A stretch of 64,000 nucleotides of DNA from Cryphonectria parasitica EP155 (taxonomy: Eukaryota > Ascomycota > Sordariomycetes > Diaporthales > Cryphonectriaceae), in assembly GCF_011745365.1 (NCBI RefSeq), contig NW_024468916.1:2525630-2589629 (forward strand). Direction: 5' to 3'. Each line of letters begins with the position of its first letter. Within the stretch, counting starts at the first letter, position 1. Shown piece by piece: positions 37,401-48,498 of the stretch. Under the pieces are notes generated by a model. The model made no database searches. It was not told the origin of the DNA and saw only the letters and a list, made by a program, of their open reading frames with translations. Position numbers and translations under genes: made by a program.

Positions 37401-39196
37401 ATGGCCAACACAAACGAGGCCGTCGGCGACCAGGCCCCCAACACGAGCGCCTCACCAGCTGCCAGCATCAACCATGGCCCTTCTGACGAGGTCAGCTCGC
37501 GGCCGGTGACCTTCCTGGGACAGAGCGGGCACCGTCTCAACCTCATCCAGACGGCGCTGATTGTGGCTCCTGCCTACATATGCTTCGGTTACAATCAAGC
37601 CGGCCTGGGTGGTCTGCTCACCGAGGACAACTGGGTGAAGACGTTTCCAGAAATCGACACGGTCAACAGCACCGGGGAAACCAAGAGCAGGAGATCGACC
37701 CTCCAGGGCTTCGTGGTGGCCACCTTTGTCATCGGCGCCCTCATCGGCGCCCTCTCGTGCTCGTGGTCGGGAGACAAATTTGGTCGTCGCAATGTCATCT
37801 TCTTTGCCGCCGTGTGCAGTCTCATCGGTATCATCCTCGAGGCGTCGTCATTCGGCCTGCCGCAGTTCATCGTGGGGCGTGTGATCCTGGGCTTTGGTGT
37901 TGGACAGCTCAGCTCGATCGTGCCCGTGTGGCAGAGCGAGACAGCGGGCGCGGCAAACCGAGGGCGACACGTTGTCATCGATGGCCTGTTCATCTGCCTC
38001 GGATACACACTCGAGTCGTGGATTGACCTGGGCTTTTTCGAGTACAAGACCGGCCCCATCACGTGGCGCCCTCCCATCGCCATTGCCAGCTTCTTCTCGA
38101 TGGTCATTATCGCTGCTATCTACTTTTTGCCCGAGTCGCCGCGCTGGCTGGTGCTCAAGAACAGGATCGACGAGGCCCGCCACGTCATCGCTGCCTTCCG
38201 TGCCAAGCCGGGCGACGCCTTTGAGGTGCACGCTGAGGTGTCTGGTATCGAACTCTCGCTGGAGGAGGGCACCGGCAAGAAGGTCAAGCTCAGCGACATG
38301 CTCTCCATGGGCGAGGACAAGCTGCTGTACCGCTTTGGGTTGTGCATGCTCCTGCAGTTCTTTCAGCAGATGTCGTATGTACCCATCCTGCACTTCATCC
38401 CCTCCTCGATCCCTCTCTAGAGAATTAGATTCCCTGCTAACACAGGCTTTTGTTTCCTAAAGGGGAACCAACCTGATCTCGGTCTACGCCACCATCATCT
38501 TCCAGACCAACCTCGGCATGAGCTCAGCCAACGCCCGCGCCCTTACTGGCGGCGCGCTGACCTGGAAGTTCCTTTCGTCCTTCATCGCCTTCTTCACCAT
38601 TGATCGTCTGGGCCGTCGCGCCGTCTTCATGATCTCGGGCGCAGGAATGTCCTGCTGCATGATCGCGCTGGCTGTCGCCACATCCTTTGGTGTCGAAAAC
38701 CACTCCGCGCAGATCGTTGCTGGTGTCTTCATCTACCTGTTCAATACCTTTGTGCCGATCGGATTCCTCGGTGCCAACTTCCTGTACTGTACCGAGGTCG
38801 CCCCTCTGCGTCTGCGTATGGCCATGTCTTCCATCTCCACCGCGAATCACTGGCTCTGGTAGGTTGATGTCCTTCCTCCTCTTTTTCTCGAAGTCGTCTC
38901 TTGCTGATAATCTCTCTTGCAGGAACTTTGTCGTTGTTATGATCACGCCTGTCGCCATTGACACGATTGGGTGGCAGTTTTACATTGTCTTTGCCTGCAT
39001 CGGCGCCTGCATCCCGCTCTCTGTCTTCTTCTTCTACCCCGAAACCATGGGCCGCAACCTTGAGGAGATTGATCTCCTGTTCAGGGACTCGCCGTCCATC
39101 TGGTCGACCGTCAAGTTCGCCAAGAGCAGGCCGATTGGTCTGCCGCAGGAGTTTGTTCATGACAAGTCGAAGCATGAAGTTTCCCATCTGGAATGA
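37401..39196 (+). CDS. MFS sugar transporter (hexose/disaccharide permease type)
   Basis: Three exons, 37401-38374, 38463-38858 and 38923-39196, give 547 residues; introns are 88 and 64 bp with GTATGT and GTAGGT donors and matching phases. Twelve hydrophobic helices are arranged as in the sugar-porter family: GDKFGRR after TM2-3, GLPQFIVGRVILGFGVGQ (TM4), PVWQSE, PESPRWLVLKNR before the central loop, QFFQQMSGTNLISVYATIIF (TM7, the sugar-contacting QQxSG region), DRLGRR, and the PETMGRNLEEID signature at the C-terminus. These proteins import sugars across the plasma membrane by proton symport. The exact sugar is not predictable. The cytosolic N-terminus is about 60 residues. The ATG at 37401 is chosen because upstream in-frame sequence is the pyrimidine-rich leader. 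It converges with the minus-strand gene ending at 39556. Confidence 0.92.
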
Positions 39197-39555
39197 TGAA
39201 CGATTGTTCTTTTAATTTTTCATTTTTTTTTTACGCTTGGGCGTTTTGGGATAGTCAGAAAAAGAAGAAAAAGAGGGCATGCATATAAACGAGCAGACAA
39301 CCAAGCCAGGGACGGCTTGGGCGATGTATGATGAGTCTGATATCATCATCTAGGCATTTCGAGGTTGCATGAGGGTTGGCGTTGATATGCTGTGGTATGA
39401 TCAGATGAAGATACCAAATCCAATCACATTTGCATACAATGGGGGTAGAAATATCCTAATTCCATTCAGCTTATTGGACTCTTGCGTGTGTGCACAGCTT
39501 TGAAGGACATTAATCATTAGTGGTATATACCGACTGACCAGGTGCTCTCTCCTTG

Positions 39556-41867
39556 TCAGCGCGGCGAGAGTCCCGAGATGGCTGATATCCTGCCCGGGTG
39601 CGGCGGCCCGCTCCCGGAGGAGCTCAGCGGGCTGACCTCGTCTGTTACCCCCTGTGCTGCGCTCACATCCACCGCCAGGTGCTGCGGCCTCATCATTGCC
39701 ATGACCGTCGATGGTGGCACTATCGTAGTAGCCACAGGCGGGGGGTGCTGGATCGGCAACCTCTGGCTCTCTGTGTCGCTGCTGTCGCTGCTGATTTGTA
39801 CGTCTGGTATGGTGGACTGGGATGCGGATCCAATGGGGGAGGGAGGCATGGTGTGGTGGTGGCCCTCGTTGTTGGCGACGCCGACGTTGTTAATGTTGTT
39901 GTTGTTGTTGTTGTGACGTCCAGAGTGGGGGCTTGGGCTGGGGTGCCAGTATTCCCATTGTCCGTAGGGGCTCAGGTAAGGGTAGGCCGGGCTTTCTGGA
40001 GGAGGAGGTGGCAATGGGTAGGGGGAGATTTGGTACTGGGTGCTGGTGGTGCTGGTGGTCCCTTGTGAGCCGCGGGCGCCTGGGTGGCGGTGTGGTTGGT
40101 TGTCTGGCAGGTCGAGGATTGGCCATGGTGGTGGTGGTGTTGTGGGAGAAGAGGAGGAGGAGGAGGAGGAGGGGCGCCATTGTGGGTAGGAGGAGGTTAG
40201 GTAGGGATCTGTTGCTGGGTATGGCTCGGGTGCTGGTGCTGCTGCTGCTGGCGGTGGTGCCGCCAACCCGTGCAGCCCACTGCTCACAGGGGATGCAGAC
40301 GAGGACGTGGAGCCCTGCCTCGCGAGGTCAAGAGCCGGGTTCGAGCTGAGGGGCCCGCCGGCGTGACTACTGCTACCACCACCACCACCACCAGGTCTCT
40401 GGCCCCAGCGCTGCATCCACGAGATGGGCCCGGCCGCTCCTCTTCCTGCGCCGACGGTCATGACCTGAGGGACGGCGAGCCTGGCGCTGGACCGTCTTGG
40501 TATGACTGGTGTTGGGGATGGCGTCATTGTCATGCTGGGACGAGGTTGGTGGTACCGGTCGGGCAGGTTGAGGCCTGGCGGGCGGAGATCGGTGCTGTAC
40601 ATGCTCGAGGAGCGGTTTCGGGCCTGTCTGCTCTGCCTGCCGGCTGTGGGGGTGGGGTTGTTAGGAAGGTCTTGCAGGTGGGTGTATAGGTTTAGTATGG
40701 TGGTGTATCGTGTGGTATCTCTTGGTTGTGGTGAAGCTGGTTGGGATTGGGCCTGTGTAGGTATAGGACCGGGCTGGACATGAGGAGTCGGGGCCGGAGG
40801 AAGAGGAGGAGAAGGAGGAGGAGGAGGAGGAGGAGGAGGAGGAGGAGGAGGCTGCTGTCGTTGCTGCTGCTGATGCCGACGACGTGGGAAATCCGCCTGC
40901 GAAACAGGAGCCATCTCAGGCGCGTTGAAATCAAATGGCGGCGGGTTATTGTCGTACTTCTTCAGCTTTGCAAGTCGTCTCTGGCGCCGGTGCAGGAGCA
41001 CCACGGCAGCGAGGATCAAGAGGACGGCAAAGGGAATTCCCAGGCCCAGAGACAGCTTGGCCGCGAGCTGGTCGCGGGAGTACTGCACGGCCCTTGCGCC
41101 GCCGGCCGAGGATGATGATGACGAAGTGGCTGTTGTGGATGTGAAGGGTGGGTAGGATGGGACGACGGTTTCTATGCCGGTGAGGGTAAAGGACGGCGAT
41201 CGTGGGGAGAGGATGAAGGAGGAGGGGGAGGAGAAGGGTGTCGTCGCTGGTTTTGTCACCGTGCTACTGCTGCTCTGGCTCGTTTCTGTAGTTATCGCCA
41301 GGGACGACGTCGTCTCGGTCGAACCAACGCCCCTCCTCTCCAGGACCTTCTGCTGCGCCGCTGTGCTCAATACCGTCAAGGTTCCAGAACCGCTCGAGCA
41401 CGTACACGTCTCAGTATCGTGGTCAGCCTGGCAGCAGAAGTGCTCCGCGCTCTTGTCTCCATCGCCATCGCCGCATGAGGGCGCACAGTCTGCTACCAAT
41501 TTCCTGCCTGCGCTGTCCGAGGCTAGACATGGCCATTCAAGTTAATTCAAGTCCCTGCATCATCACATGTCGTGTCTCTCTCTCTCTCTCTCTCTCACAC
41601 TCACCTCCAGGCCAGATGATTCTCCCGCAGGCCGCCTCATCCCAGTCCCGCTTCGTACAGGCGCCCCTCAACGCCGTGCTCCTTTCTGAACCCGGGTGCG
41701 AATGTAGGCTCGATGCCGTCACGACGCACAGGCTGTTCTCGGGGGAACAGGTGTATCCTTGAGGACAGCACAGCGAAGGCGCCCCCTCTGTTGTTGTCGA
41801 GCTGCAAGGTTGATACTCTGGTGGAGCCTCGTCCTTGGACGGGAAAAAGCGCTTTGTCGTGCTGCTA

Positions 41868-41921
<54 letters not shown>

Positions 41922-42055
41922 GTGGTGGTCTTGATATTATCCCCCGACGACGATGATAACAATCTCGTCGTTCCACTGGCGACACCCTCCTCTACGTGGG
42001 CGGCGCTCCACGGTCCCGCGGTGGCTGCTGGCAATACCTGTTGCAGCTGGCTCAT
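39556..42055 (-). CDS. Fungal single-pass membrane protein with Cys-rich ectodomain
   Basis: Two exons, 42055-41605 and 41522-39556, give 805 residues; the 82 bp intron (GTGAGT..TCTAG) joins RIIWPG to ASDSAGRK. The first part is Ser/Thr-rich with a serine homopolymer from a CAG-type repeat. A Cys module follows: LCCPQGYTCSPENSLC, GACTKRDWDEAACG, DCAPSCGDGDGDK, HFCCQAD and ETCTCSSG. A pattern of this kind recurs in a group of uncharacterised filamentous fungal surface proteins. Then come a Ser/Thr-rich stalk, one transmembrane helix (LGIPFAVLLILAAVVLL) followed by a basic stop-transfer HRRQRR, and a ~500-residue cytosolic tail of Pro, Gln, Ser and Asn. The topology resembles cell-wall stress sensors (Wsc/Mid2), but no WSC domain is seen. 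No signal peptide is visible at the chosen ATG, so a missed 5' exon is possible. Confidence 0.72.
40800..40852. repeat. GGA repeat encoding poly-proline on the minus strand
   Basis: About 16 tandem AGG/GGA units. Read on the minus strand in the membrane-protein frame it gives a run of prolines in the cytosolic tail. Confidence 0.9.
41866..41920. repeat. CTG/CAG trinucleotide repeat encoding poly-serine
   Basis: About 17 CTG units on the plus strand, read AGC on the minus strand in the frame of the membrane protein (serine run before RSSSTTKRFF). Confidence 0.93.
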
Positions 42056-42516
42056 ATTATATCATCTGCAGCTGTGTGGTGGGGGTAGTTCCTCAAGTCC
42101 ATCCTCCGTCGCGAAGCTAGTGCTTGCGATGCCTTTGAATTTCTCAACAATCGTGAAGAAAATAAAAAAGATGGAGAAAATAGTAGTTTAAAATAAAAGA
42201 TTAATCTTGTCCGCGCCCGGCGGGGTCTCTTCTTCTTCTGTTTCCTCCAAGGCTCGACCGCAGCGATACCTCTTGTGAGAATGGGTGGTGGAGAGGCATT
42301 GAGGTTTAGAGTGGTTTGTTGTTTTCAGCTGAGTGCATGTGGTGTGGTGGGTGGGTGAGGGGGAAAAGGAAAAGAAAAAAAGAAAAGACAAAAAGATGAA
42401 GTAAACTAATCAAGGTTTCAAAAGTGGCTCGGGTCTTTTGCCTCGCACCCACCAGCCCTACCAACCATGATTTAGTTTTATTCAGTCTTTGGTCTCTCTT
42501 CTACGATTTCTTCTCT

Positions 42517-42518
<2 letters not shown>

Positions 42519-42555
<37 letters not shown>
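42519..42555. repeat. TC dinucleotide repeat
   Basis: A run of TC/CT dinucleotides upstream of the membrane-protein gene, about 460 bp from its ATG. On the minus strand it is a GA tract. Confidence 0.92.
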
Positions 42556-42557
<2 letters not shown>

Positions 42558-43502
42558 CTCATCTACTCCAAGCTTTCTCCCAACACACTTCGTGTCTCGC
42601 AAGCGTTAGGCTGCAGACCACATCGACCCGACCTGTTCGGGACCCAACCCAGGCCCCAACCCAGCCCAACCCAGACCCTCCTCTCTCTCTTTCTCTCTCT
42701 CTCCGTCTTCTCAAGCCAAGAAAACTCACCGTGCTGCCTGCTGTTCACTGTTGGGCACTAATGCTACTTGCTACATCAAGATCTGACAGTCCACACCCAC
42801 ACACATCCATTGTGCGAACCAATAAACATAAAGGTCGAACTTTTTTTGTTTCTTTCTCAGCCCGCAGACTCTCTCACATTGTACTGACTTACCGGACAAA
42901 CGTGTAAGCTCAGACCAGAGTGAGATCACACAAGAAGAGATGGAGAAAGAAGAGGGGTAAGTAAGCGGTAGGATTCTCACCCCAGTCTCCTGGTGGAGGA
43001 AGAAAAAAAAAAAGAGAGAAGAAAAAAAACCGAAAGAAAGGGAAAGAGAATGAGAAGAAAAAAAACAGGTAAGTTTTCTGTCTCTCTTGTCCACCTTGTC
43101 TTAACTGGACCGCCGCAAGTGCGGGGCTGGGGATCTGAACGCCAATGTGGGTGTGCGGCGCGAACTCGACTCGCTGGCTGCAGTCGAAGTGGGTGGTCGT
43201 CGTGCATGGCCGCAGGGCTGACATTGCCGGGCAAGGTCTGGTACTGTTACATCATGGAGCTCGGGCCCGAGACTTGGAGGGTTCCTATTCGTCTAGGGCT
43301 TGTTGCTTTGGTGTTTTGTGCTGATGTGGATTACTGTATTCTTTCTGCTCATACAAACACCCACTTTGCATTATCTTACGGCCGTTCTTTGAAGAGGGGG
43401 AGGCGGGTTCGTTGAACTGTGTTTCGTGGGTAGTCTTGTTTTGCCTTTCAAGTATGCAAGGAACGAAGAGAGGAAAGTTGGAAGGAAGAAAAGGCCGTGG
43501 TG

Positions 43503-43503
43503 G

Positions 43504-43543
<40 letters not shown>
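43503..43543. repeat. GAT trinucleotide repeat
   Basis: About 13 tandem GAT units in non-coding DNA. Confidence 0.95.
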
Positions 43544-43765
43544 ATTCTCCCTCATCCTTATTTACACACACCCAATGATCCATACGCCTTTCGTGTATGA
43601 TGCACCCGTTCAACCCCTCCCCTTCTTTCTCGTCCCAATTATTATCGTACACACACAAACACAAACACATACACCGACACACCCACCACCCACAAGAACA
43701 TGCATATTAGAAATATTCACACACCAAGTAACCCCCTCCCCCCAGGTTCCGTAAGCCACCTCCAA

Positions 43766-43772
<7 letters not shown>

Positions 43773-43813
<41 letters not shown>
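43773..43813. repeat. CA dinucleotide repeat
   Basis: About 20 tandem CA units in non-coding DNA, followed within 50 bp by C-rich runs. Confidence 0.95.
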
Positions 43814-43816
<3 letters not shown>

Positions 43817-44187
43817 AACAAACCCAATTCGTCTGCCGAGGCAAAACCCCCCCTCCCCCCCCCTCCAATAAGCTCCGCTTGCCCGCATTCACATCATGCG
43901 CCATCAATGCCGGCGCCGTGTTCAGCCCGCGCCGATATGCCATTACCACACTTTTCTAGTCTCCTTTTACCTTCCGCTGTTCTCTTGCCCGTTTGTCAGC
44001 AAAATGCATGCATCGCGCACGTGGGACAATCAGCGGCAGCAGCGGTCTGAGCCGATAAGAACTAAGCCCAGTAGAGGAAGACGGAAGAATAAGTGAATGC
44101 ATGCACGGTCAGCAGCATTACGATCCTAGAGACGCCATGAGTCGGCTTTGCGTCTTATCGATGGATGACCTGTAGCTCTCTCTTGTC

Positions 44188-44304
44188 CGTGTGTGTGTGT
44201 GTATGTGTGTGTGTGTGTGTGTGTATGTGTGTGTGTGTGTGTATGTGTGTGTGTGTGTGTATGTGTGTGTGTGTGTGTATGTGTGTGTGTGTGTGTGTGT
44301 GTGA
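44188..44304. repeat. TG repeat with periodic TATG interruptions
   Basis: Roughly 115 bp of TG dinucleotides in which a TATG unit recurs at near-regular spacing (about 18-20 bases), a higher-order period like that in the GA array at 11285-11450. It lies about 160 bp downstream of the TOK channel stop codon. Confidence 0.95.
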
Positions 44305-44462
44305 CAGAGCAGTTGAGGAGGATTGATCGAGAGCCTAATGAGTATTTGTCACAAAATTAAAGAACAAAAACTATCCAAGAGCGCTTGTGTGACACTGTCG
44401 GGTTTTCTGTCGCTTATTCGATATCATCGTGTCTTATTATTTGCCGTCTTTGTGTCCGTGCA

Positions 44463-47098
44463 TCATGTTTCTTTCGACGTCTGCTGCGGGGCCGACCTCA
44501 CCCTCGCCAGCGCCTCATCCTTCATGTTCCGCAGCTCGCCCGCAAGTTTCTTCTCGAGCTCCTCCAGCACCCACTCCGCCTCCTCCTGGCTGCCCATGAG
44601 CGGTGACCTGGACCCTACCCAGCTCCACTGCAGGTTCTCTGGGTCATCCCCCACCACCTCCTCGTCGTGGCCTCCTCCTCCTTCTCCATCCTCACTGCCG
44701 CCGCCGCTGTTATCCTTCCCAGCAGTCTTCCCGCCGTGCTGCTGCTGGTGTTGCTTCCGCCGCTGCTTCGGCACGGGCTTCTTGTGCGTCCCCGCATTAG
44801 ACTCGTCCTCTCCGACGAGCTTGAGGAACCACGCCCATTCCTCGAACGAGTACTTGCGAGGCGGGTGGGTACGGAGGTGTTGGGTCACGCGCGAGATCTC
44901 GTCGATGAGCAGGATGGTGAAGTCGTTGCGGTCCTCGGGGATGTCCTGGGGGAAGTCGGCGGCCATCCTTGGTATAGACATGGTCCTCGTCATCTTGAGG
45001 GTGTAAGGATCGGGACTCTTGCTGTTGTCAGTTTGCCATTTCCTGGCTTTGGTGGTCGATCCTTTGCTTCCTGGGCGATTGTCGTTGAGCTTGAGCGTGT
45101 CGCCCGCTTTGCGAGATGACGAGGGCCGCTCGGTGGGTTCCCGGAAGGAAAGGTGGGCGCTGCTACTACCGTTCGTCTTGTTGGCAGGTTGACGATGTTC
45201 CCCCTTCTCCAGCGAGGAAGGCGTATCTGCGACGGCTGTGTCGCTGTTTTCATCGTTGTCTTCCGCAACATGACCCTTCTCCTCTGGTCGCCGGGTGCTT
45301 TCACCTGCAAGCTTGTTTACTTGCGTCTTCATTCGCTGGCGGCCCACCTCTTCCTCCTCAGCGATCAACCTTTCCTCCTCTTCCTCCTCTTCTTCCTCCT
45401 CCTCCTCATCTTCGGTTTCACTGTGATTGTGATGCGGCTGAGCAAGTCCCAAGAAACCTGGCGGGCTCTCTTCTATAGTATCCTCGTCATCTGCATCTGC
45501 ATCTTCAAAGACCTTGCCCCCCGACAGAGCTTTGGCCAGAACCTTGAGCTCCTTCTTGATACCCCTCTCGCCCGGCAGCACCGTCACCGTGCCCAGCCAG
45601 TCTGTCCACTCCCGGATCAGCTTGACCACGGTGTCGCCGGCGTTGGAGATGAGGACCGTCATGGTGGGCAGCGCCAGGAGGGACCAGAAGACGAAGAACG
45701 ACTTGCCCGCAGGGCTGCTGGGCGTGACATCGCCATACCCAATCGTCGTCAGGGAGACAAATGCAAAGTAGAAGCCATCAAAGTAGGTCCAGCCCTGGTA
45801 GGCCACCTCGCACTGCCAGAAGATGGCGGCGCCCACCAGCCACAGAATCAGCCACACCGTGGTGGAGACGCCCATGGCCATCCATCGCCGCCTCTTCTCG
45901 GACCGCGCCTGGATCTTCCTCATAAGCTCAAACTCCTTGTGGCGGCGCTCGAGCTCCGTCAGGGCCGTGGGCGTGCGGCGGTTGCTGGCCTTGCTGGAGA
46001 TGCTACGATCGTCGTCCGTGACAGGGATCAGAATATCGTCCTTCCCGCGGCGGATCATGCGCTTCAGCATCCGCTTACGGTTCTTCTCTAGCATCCGCGC
46101 GCCCAGCTGTCTCCTGCCGCGCTCCAGGATGAGACTCCGAATAGAGCCAACAACCAGACCGAGGCTGATAACACCAATCAGTGCGTAGGGGATCAGGAGA
46201 CCACGGCCTAGGCGGGTCTGGCAGTAGAAGTCGCCAAACCCGACGGTGAACAGAGTGACGTCGGCCCAGTAGACACCATCCAGGAACGGCCAGCCCTCGA
46301 TCTTGGAGAAGACGAGGGCACCTAGCAGCAGGTAGATGAGGAACATGATGGTCTGCAGCATGAGGGTACGCTGGCTGGTGGTGAGCTGGAAATCCTTGGA
46401 GTAGTACCCCTTGAGGGCGCCCCAGACCGTGACCACCATGAGCGTGGAGCAGACAAAGTAGAGGATGGCGGCGTAGATGCCATAGTAGAAGGCACCGGAC
46501 CAGATATATTCCGTCTGTGGCTGCCGCACCAAGGGACCAGCGGCGGTGGCACACAACGCGACCAGCAAAATGGAAGAAATATACCATGTGACGATGGTGA
46601 TAGGCTGGGCAATGGTCCACCGGATCTTCCTTGCCATGTTGAGCAGCAGGATAACGTTTGCAACCAAGGCCAGGACTAGCTGGATGGCGTTGATGACAGT
46701 CAGCCTGGGTAAATCTGCTGTTAGCTACCTGCTTTCCTCTGCTGCTGATTTGTTATGAGACCAAGGACTGCCATAACGTACCAGATGGGATCATCAATGA
46801 ACACAGCAAGGTCGAGATCTGACCCTGTCGGATAGTACTGTCTCCAGGGCCGCACCAGAGCACAGACACTGAAGGCACTGGCGACAGGCCCCAGGGTACC
46901 TGCGAGCATAGGGAAGGCGGAGCTGGCGAACCAGTACCGGCTGGGGTCCAGGTGGGCCTCATCGTTGTGGATTCGTGGCTCTGCTGCCTCTCCATCCTCT
47001 GCCTCTTTCTCCTGCTTCGGTGACTGCTGTTGGTCGTCTCTCTCGTCGTCGAAGGACTCGGCATGTTCTTCGACATGGTCACCACTATCGGCCATCAT
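44463..47098 (-). CDS. tok1: TOK-type outward-rectifying two-pore-domain potassium channel
   Basis: Two exons, 47098-46782 and 46704-44463, give 852 residues; the 77 bp intron runs GTACGT..GCTAAC..CCCAG. The topology is the TOK plan of eight membrane helices: about six in the first half (including SRYWFASSAFPMLAGTLGPVAS and YISSILLVALCATAAGPL) and two pore loops with selectivity filters TVGFGDF and TTIGYGDV, the second flanked by WLILWLVGAAIFW and FFVFWSLLALPTMTVLISNAGD. The long cytosolic C-terminus contains acidic runs (DEEEEEEEEEE) and Ser-rich disorder. TOK channels release potassium at the plasma membrane of fungi and help set membrane potential. The N-terminus is acidic and Gln-rich. 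Of two adjacent ATGs, the first (47098) is used. Confidence 0.93.
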
Positions 47099-48498
47099 CT
47101 TGACGGCGGTTATGTGGAGGGGGTTGTATGCCGAGAGGCGGTGGTGGTGGTGGCTCTTCGCCTAAGGAACCCGTAAAAGGGGGGGGGGGGAGGGCGGCTT
47201 CTCTGCTGTCTCTCCTTTCCCTTTCCCTTTCCCTATCTTTCTCTTACTATAGTATCTCGTCGATATGGTAATGTTGTCTCTAAGCGTGTATCTGAGAACG
47301 CCTCGGGATCCAAGTAAACATTACAGGCTGAATATGTGTAGTCCGGGAAAGCAGAAGAGGAGAAGAGAGGAAGGAAGAGAAAATGAGAGGAAGAAAGAGG
47401 AGACCTGCGTCAGGACGTCTTGAAGTGTCTCTAATCTTACGAGAAAAACATAAAAGTAGTCGTAGTTTAGAGAAAAGAAAGGCAAAAAAACCCCTAGGAA
47501 AAGACCAAAGAAGGTAGGCAGATCATTATAGGAGGGTACAGATGAAGAGCATGTCTGAAGAAGAGCCACATGATCCAGGTAGGAGAGGCTTTGATAGTGA
47601 GCACCGCATCTTGTGTCACGCAAGAAAACGATGAATGCCAAGGAAATTGACAGGGGTTGGCACAGGATGACGTCGGCGGATCGCGCCTTGGCAGTAACGT
47701 CTGTGTACGTGCTTTGGGGGATCTTTGGGGGATCGTCCCACTGAAGGTTCCCACTCTGTCAAACGCTTACAGAGCTGGGCTCTAGCGGTCCAGAGCTCTG
47801 GGATGATGGATGGGCAACAATTAGCGTGACCTGACCTGACCTGACCGTGCACGTGGGGTGCATAACCGAACCGTCGTTTCCGAGTCCTGATTGGCTGGGT
47901 GGGAAAAGGGCGTCACAAAGCATTGTTCAACCTCGATATTGATCTTGACAGACCTGACCTGACGACTCACTGTTGGAAGATGGGCATAAAAGAAAGGAAT
48001 GTCAAAAGTCACGGTTGCGAGGCCTGATATTCATGATTTCTTGACTTTAGCCACATTTCATGGACACAGTGTCGACCCAATGCTGAAGTTTAGCAGGACA
48101 TACTTAAGAATTCTCAATATGGGGTACATCTACCCTCAATAGGAAGAGATGAACATGCCTCCTACAACGTAACACTGTAGACGCTGTATCATAGAGCAAA
48201 TGCCCAGATTCCCGTCATCCAGGGTGGACGTGGGGATAGTAAAGATGTGCCAAGACGTGAGGGTTAGGGTCACTGATCTCGTCTCAAAACATACCTCATT
48301 CGATGATGAGATAAGACAAGACGAGAGATGTCAAGATCACAATATCACATGGCAACTGAAACTTGGGACCAATACTGGGAGGACGTAATTCTTATCAATT
48401 GGAGCCCGGAGAACAACCTCCATCCTCTCCTCAGACACACACACGTTGTCATGCCTGGCTCTTTTGGTCAAGGGAGGCGCGCAGCATAACATGTCAAG
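47099..48498. other. Divergent intergenic region
   Basis: 1.4 kb between the divergent TOK channel and alpha/beta-hydrolase-like genes, presumably holding both promoters. It contains a 12-G run (47179-47190) and two clusters of tandem CCTGA pentamers (47826-47847 and about 47950-47965). No coding exon is supported. Confidence 0.55.

Larger units (their letters stand above)
42056..44462. other. Intergenic region rich in simple repeats
   Basis: 2.4 kb promoter and 3' flank between two minus-strand genes with no supported coding exon. Simple repeats are unusually dense: TC (42519-42555), CT-rich with TTTC (42680-42710), GAT (43503-43543), CA (43773-43813) and a TG/TATG compound array (44188-44304). 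Confidence 0.65.
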
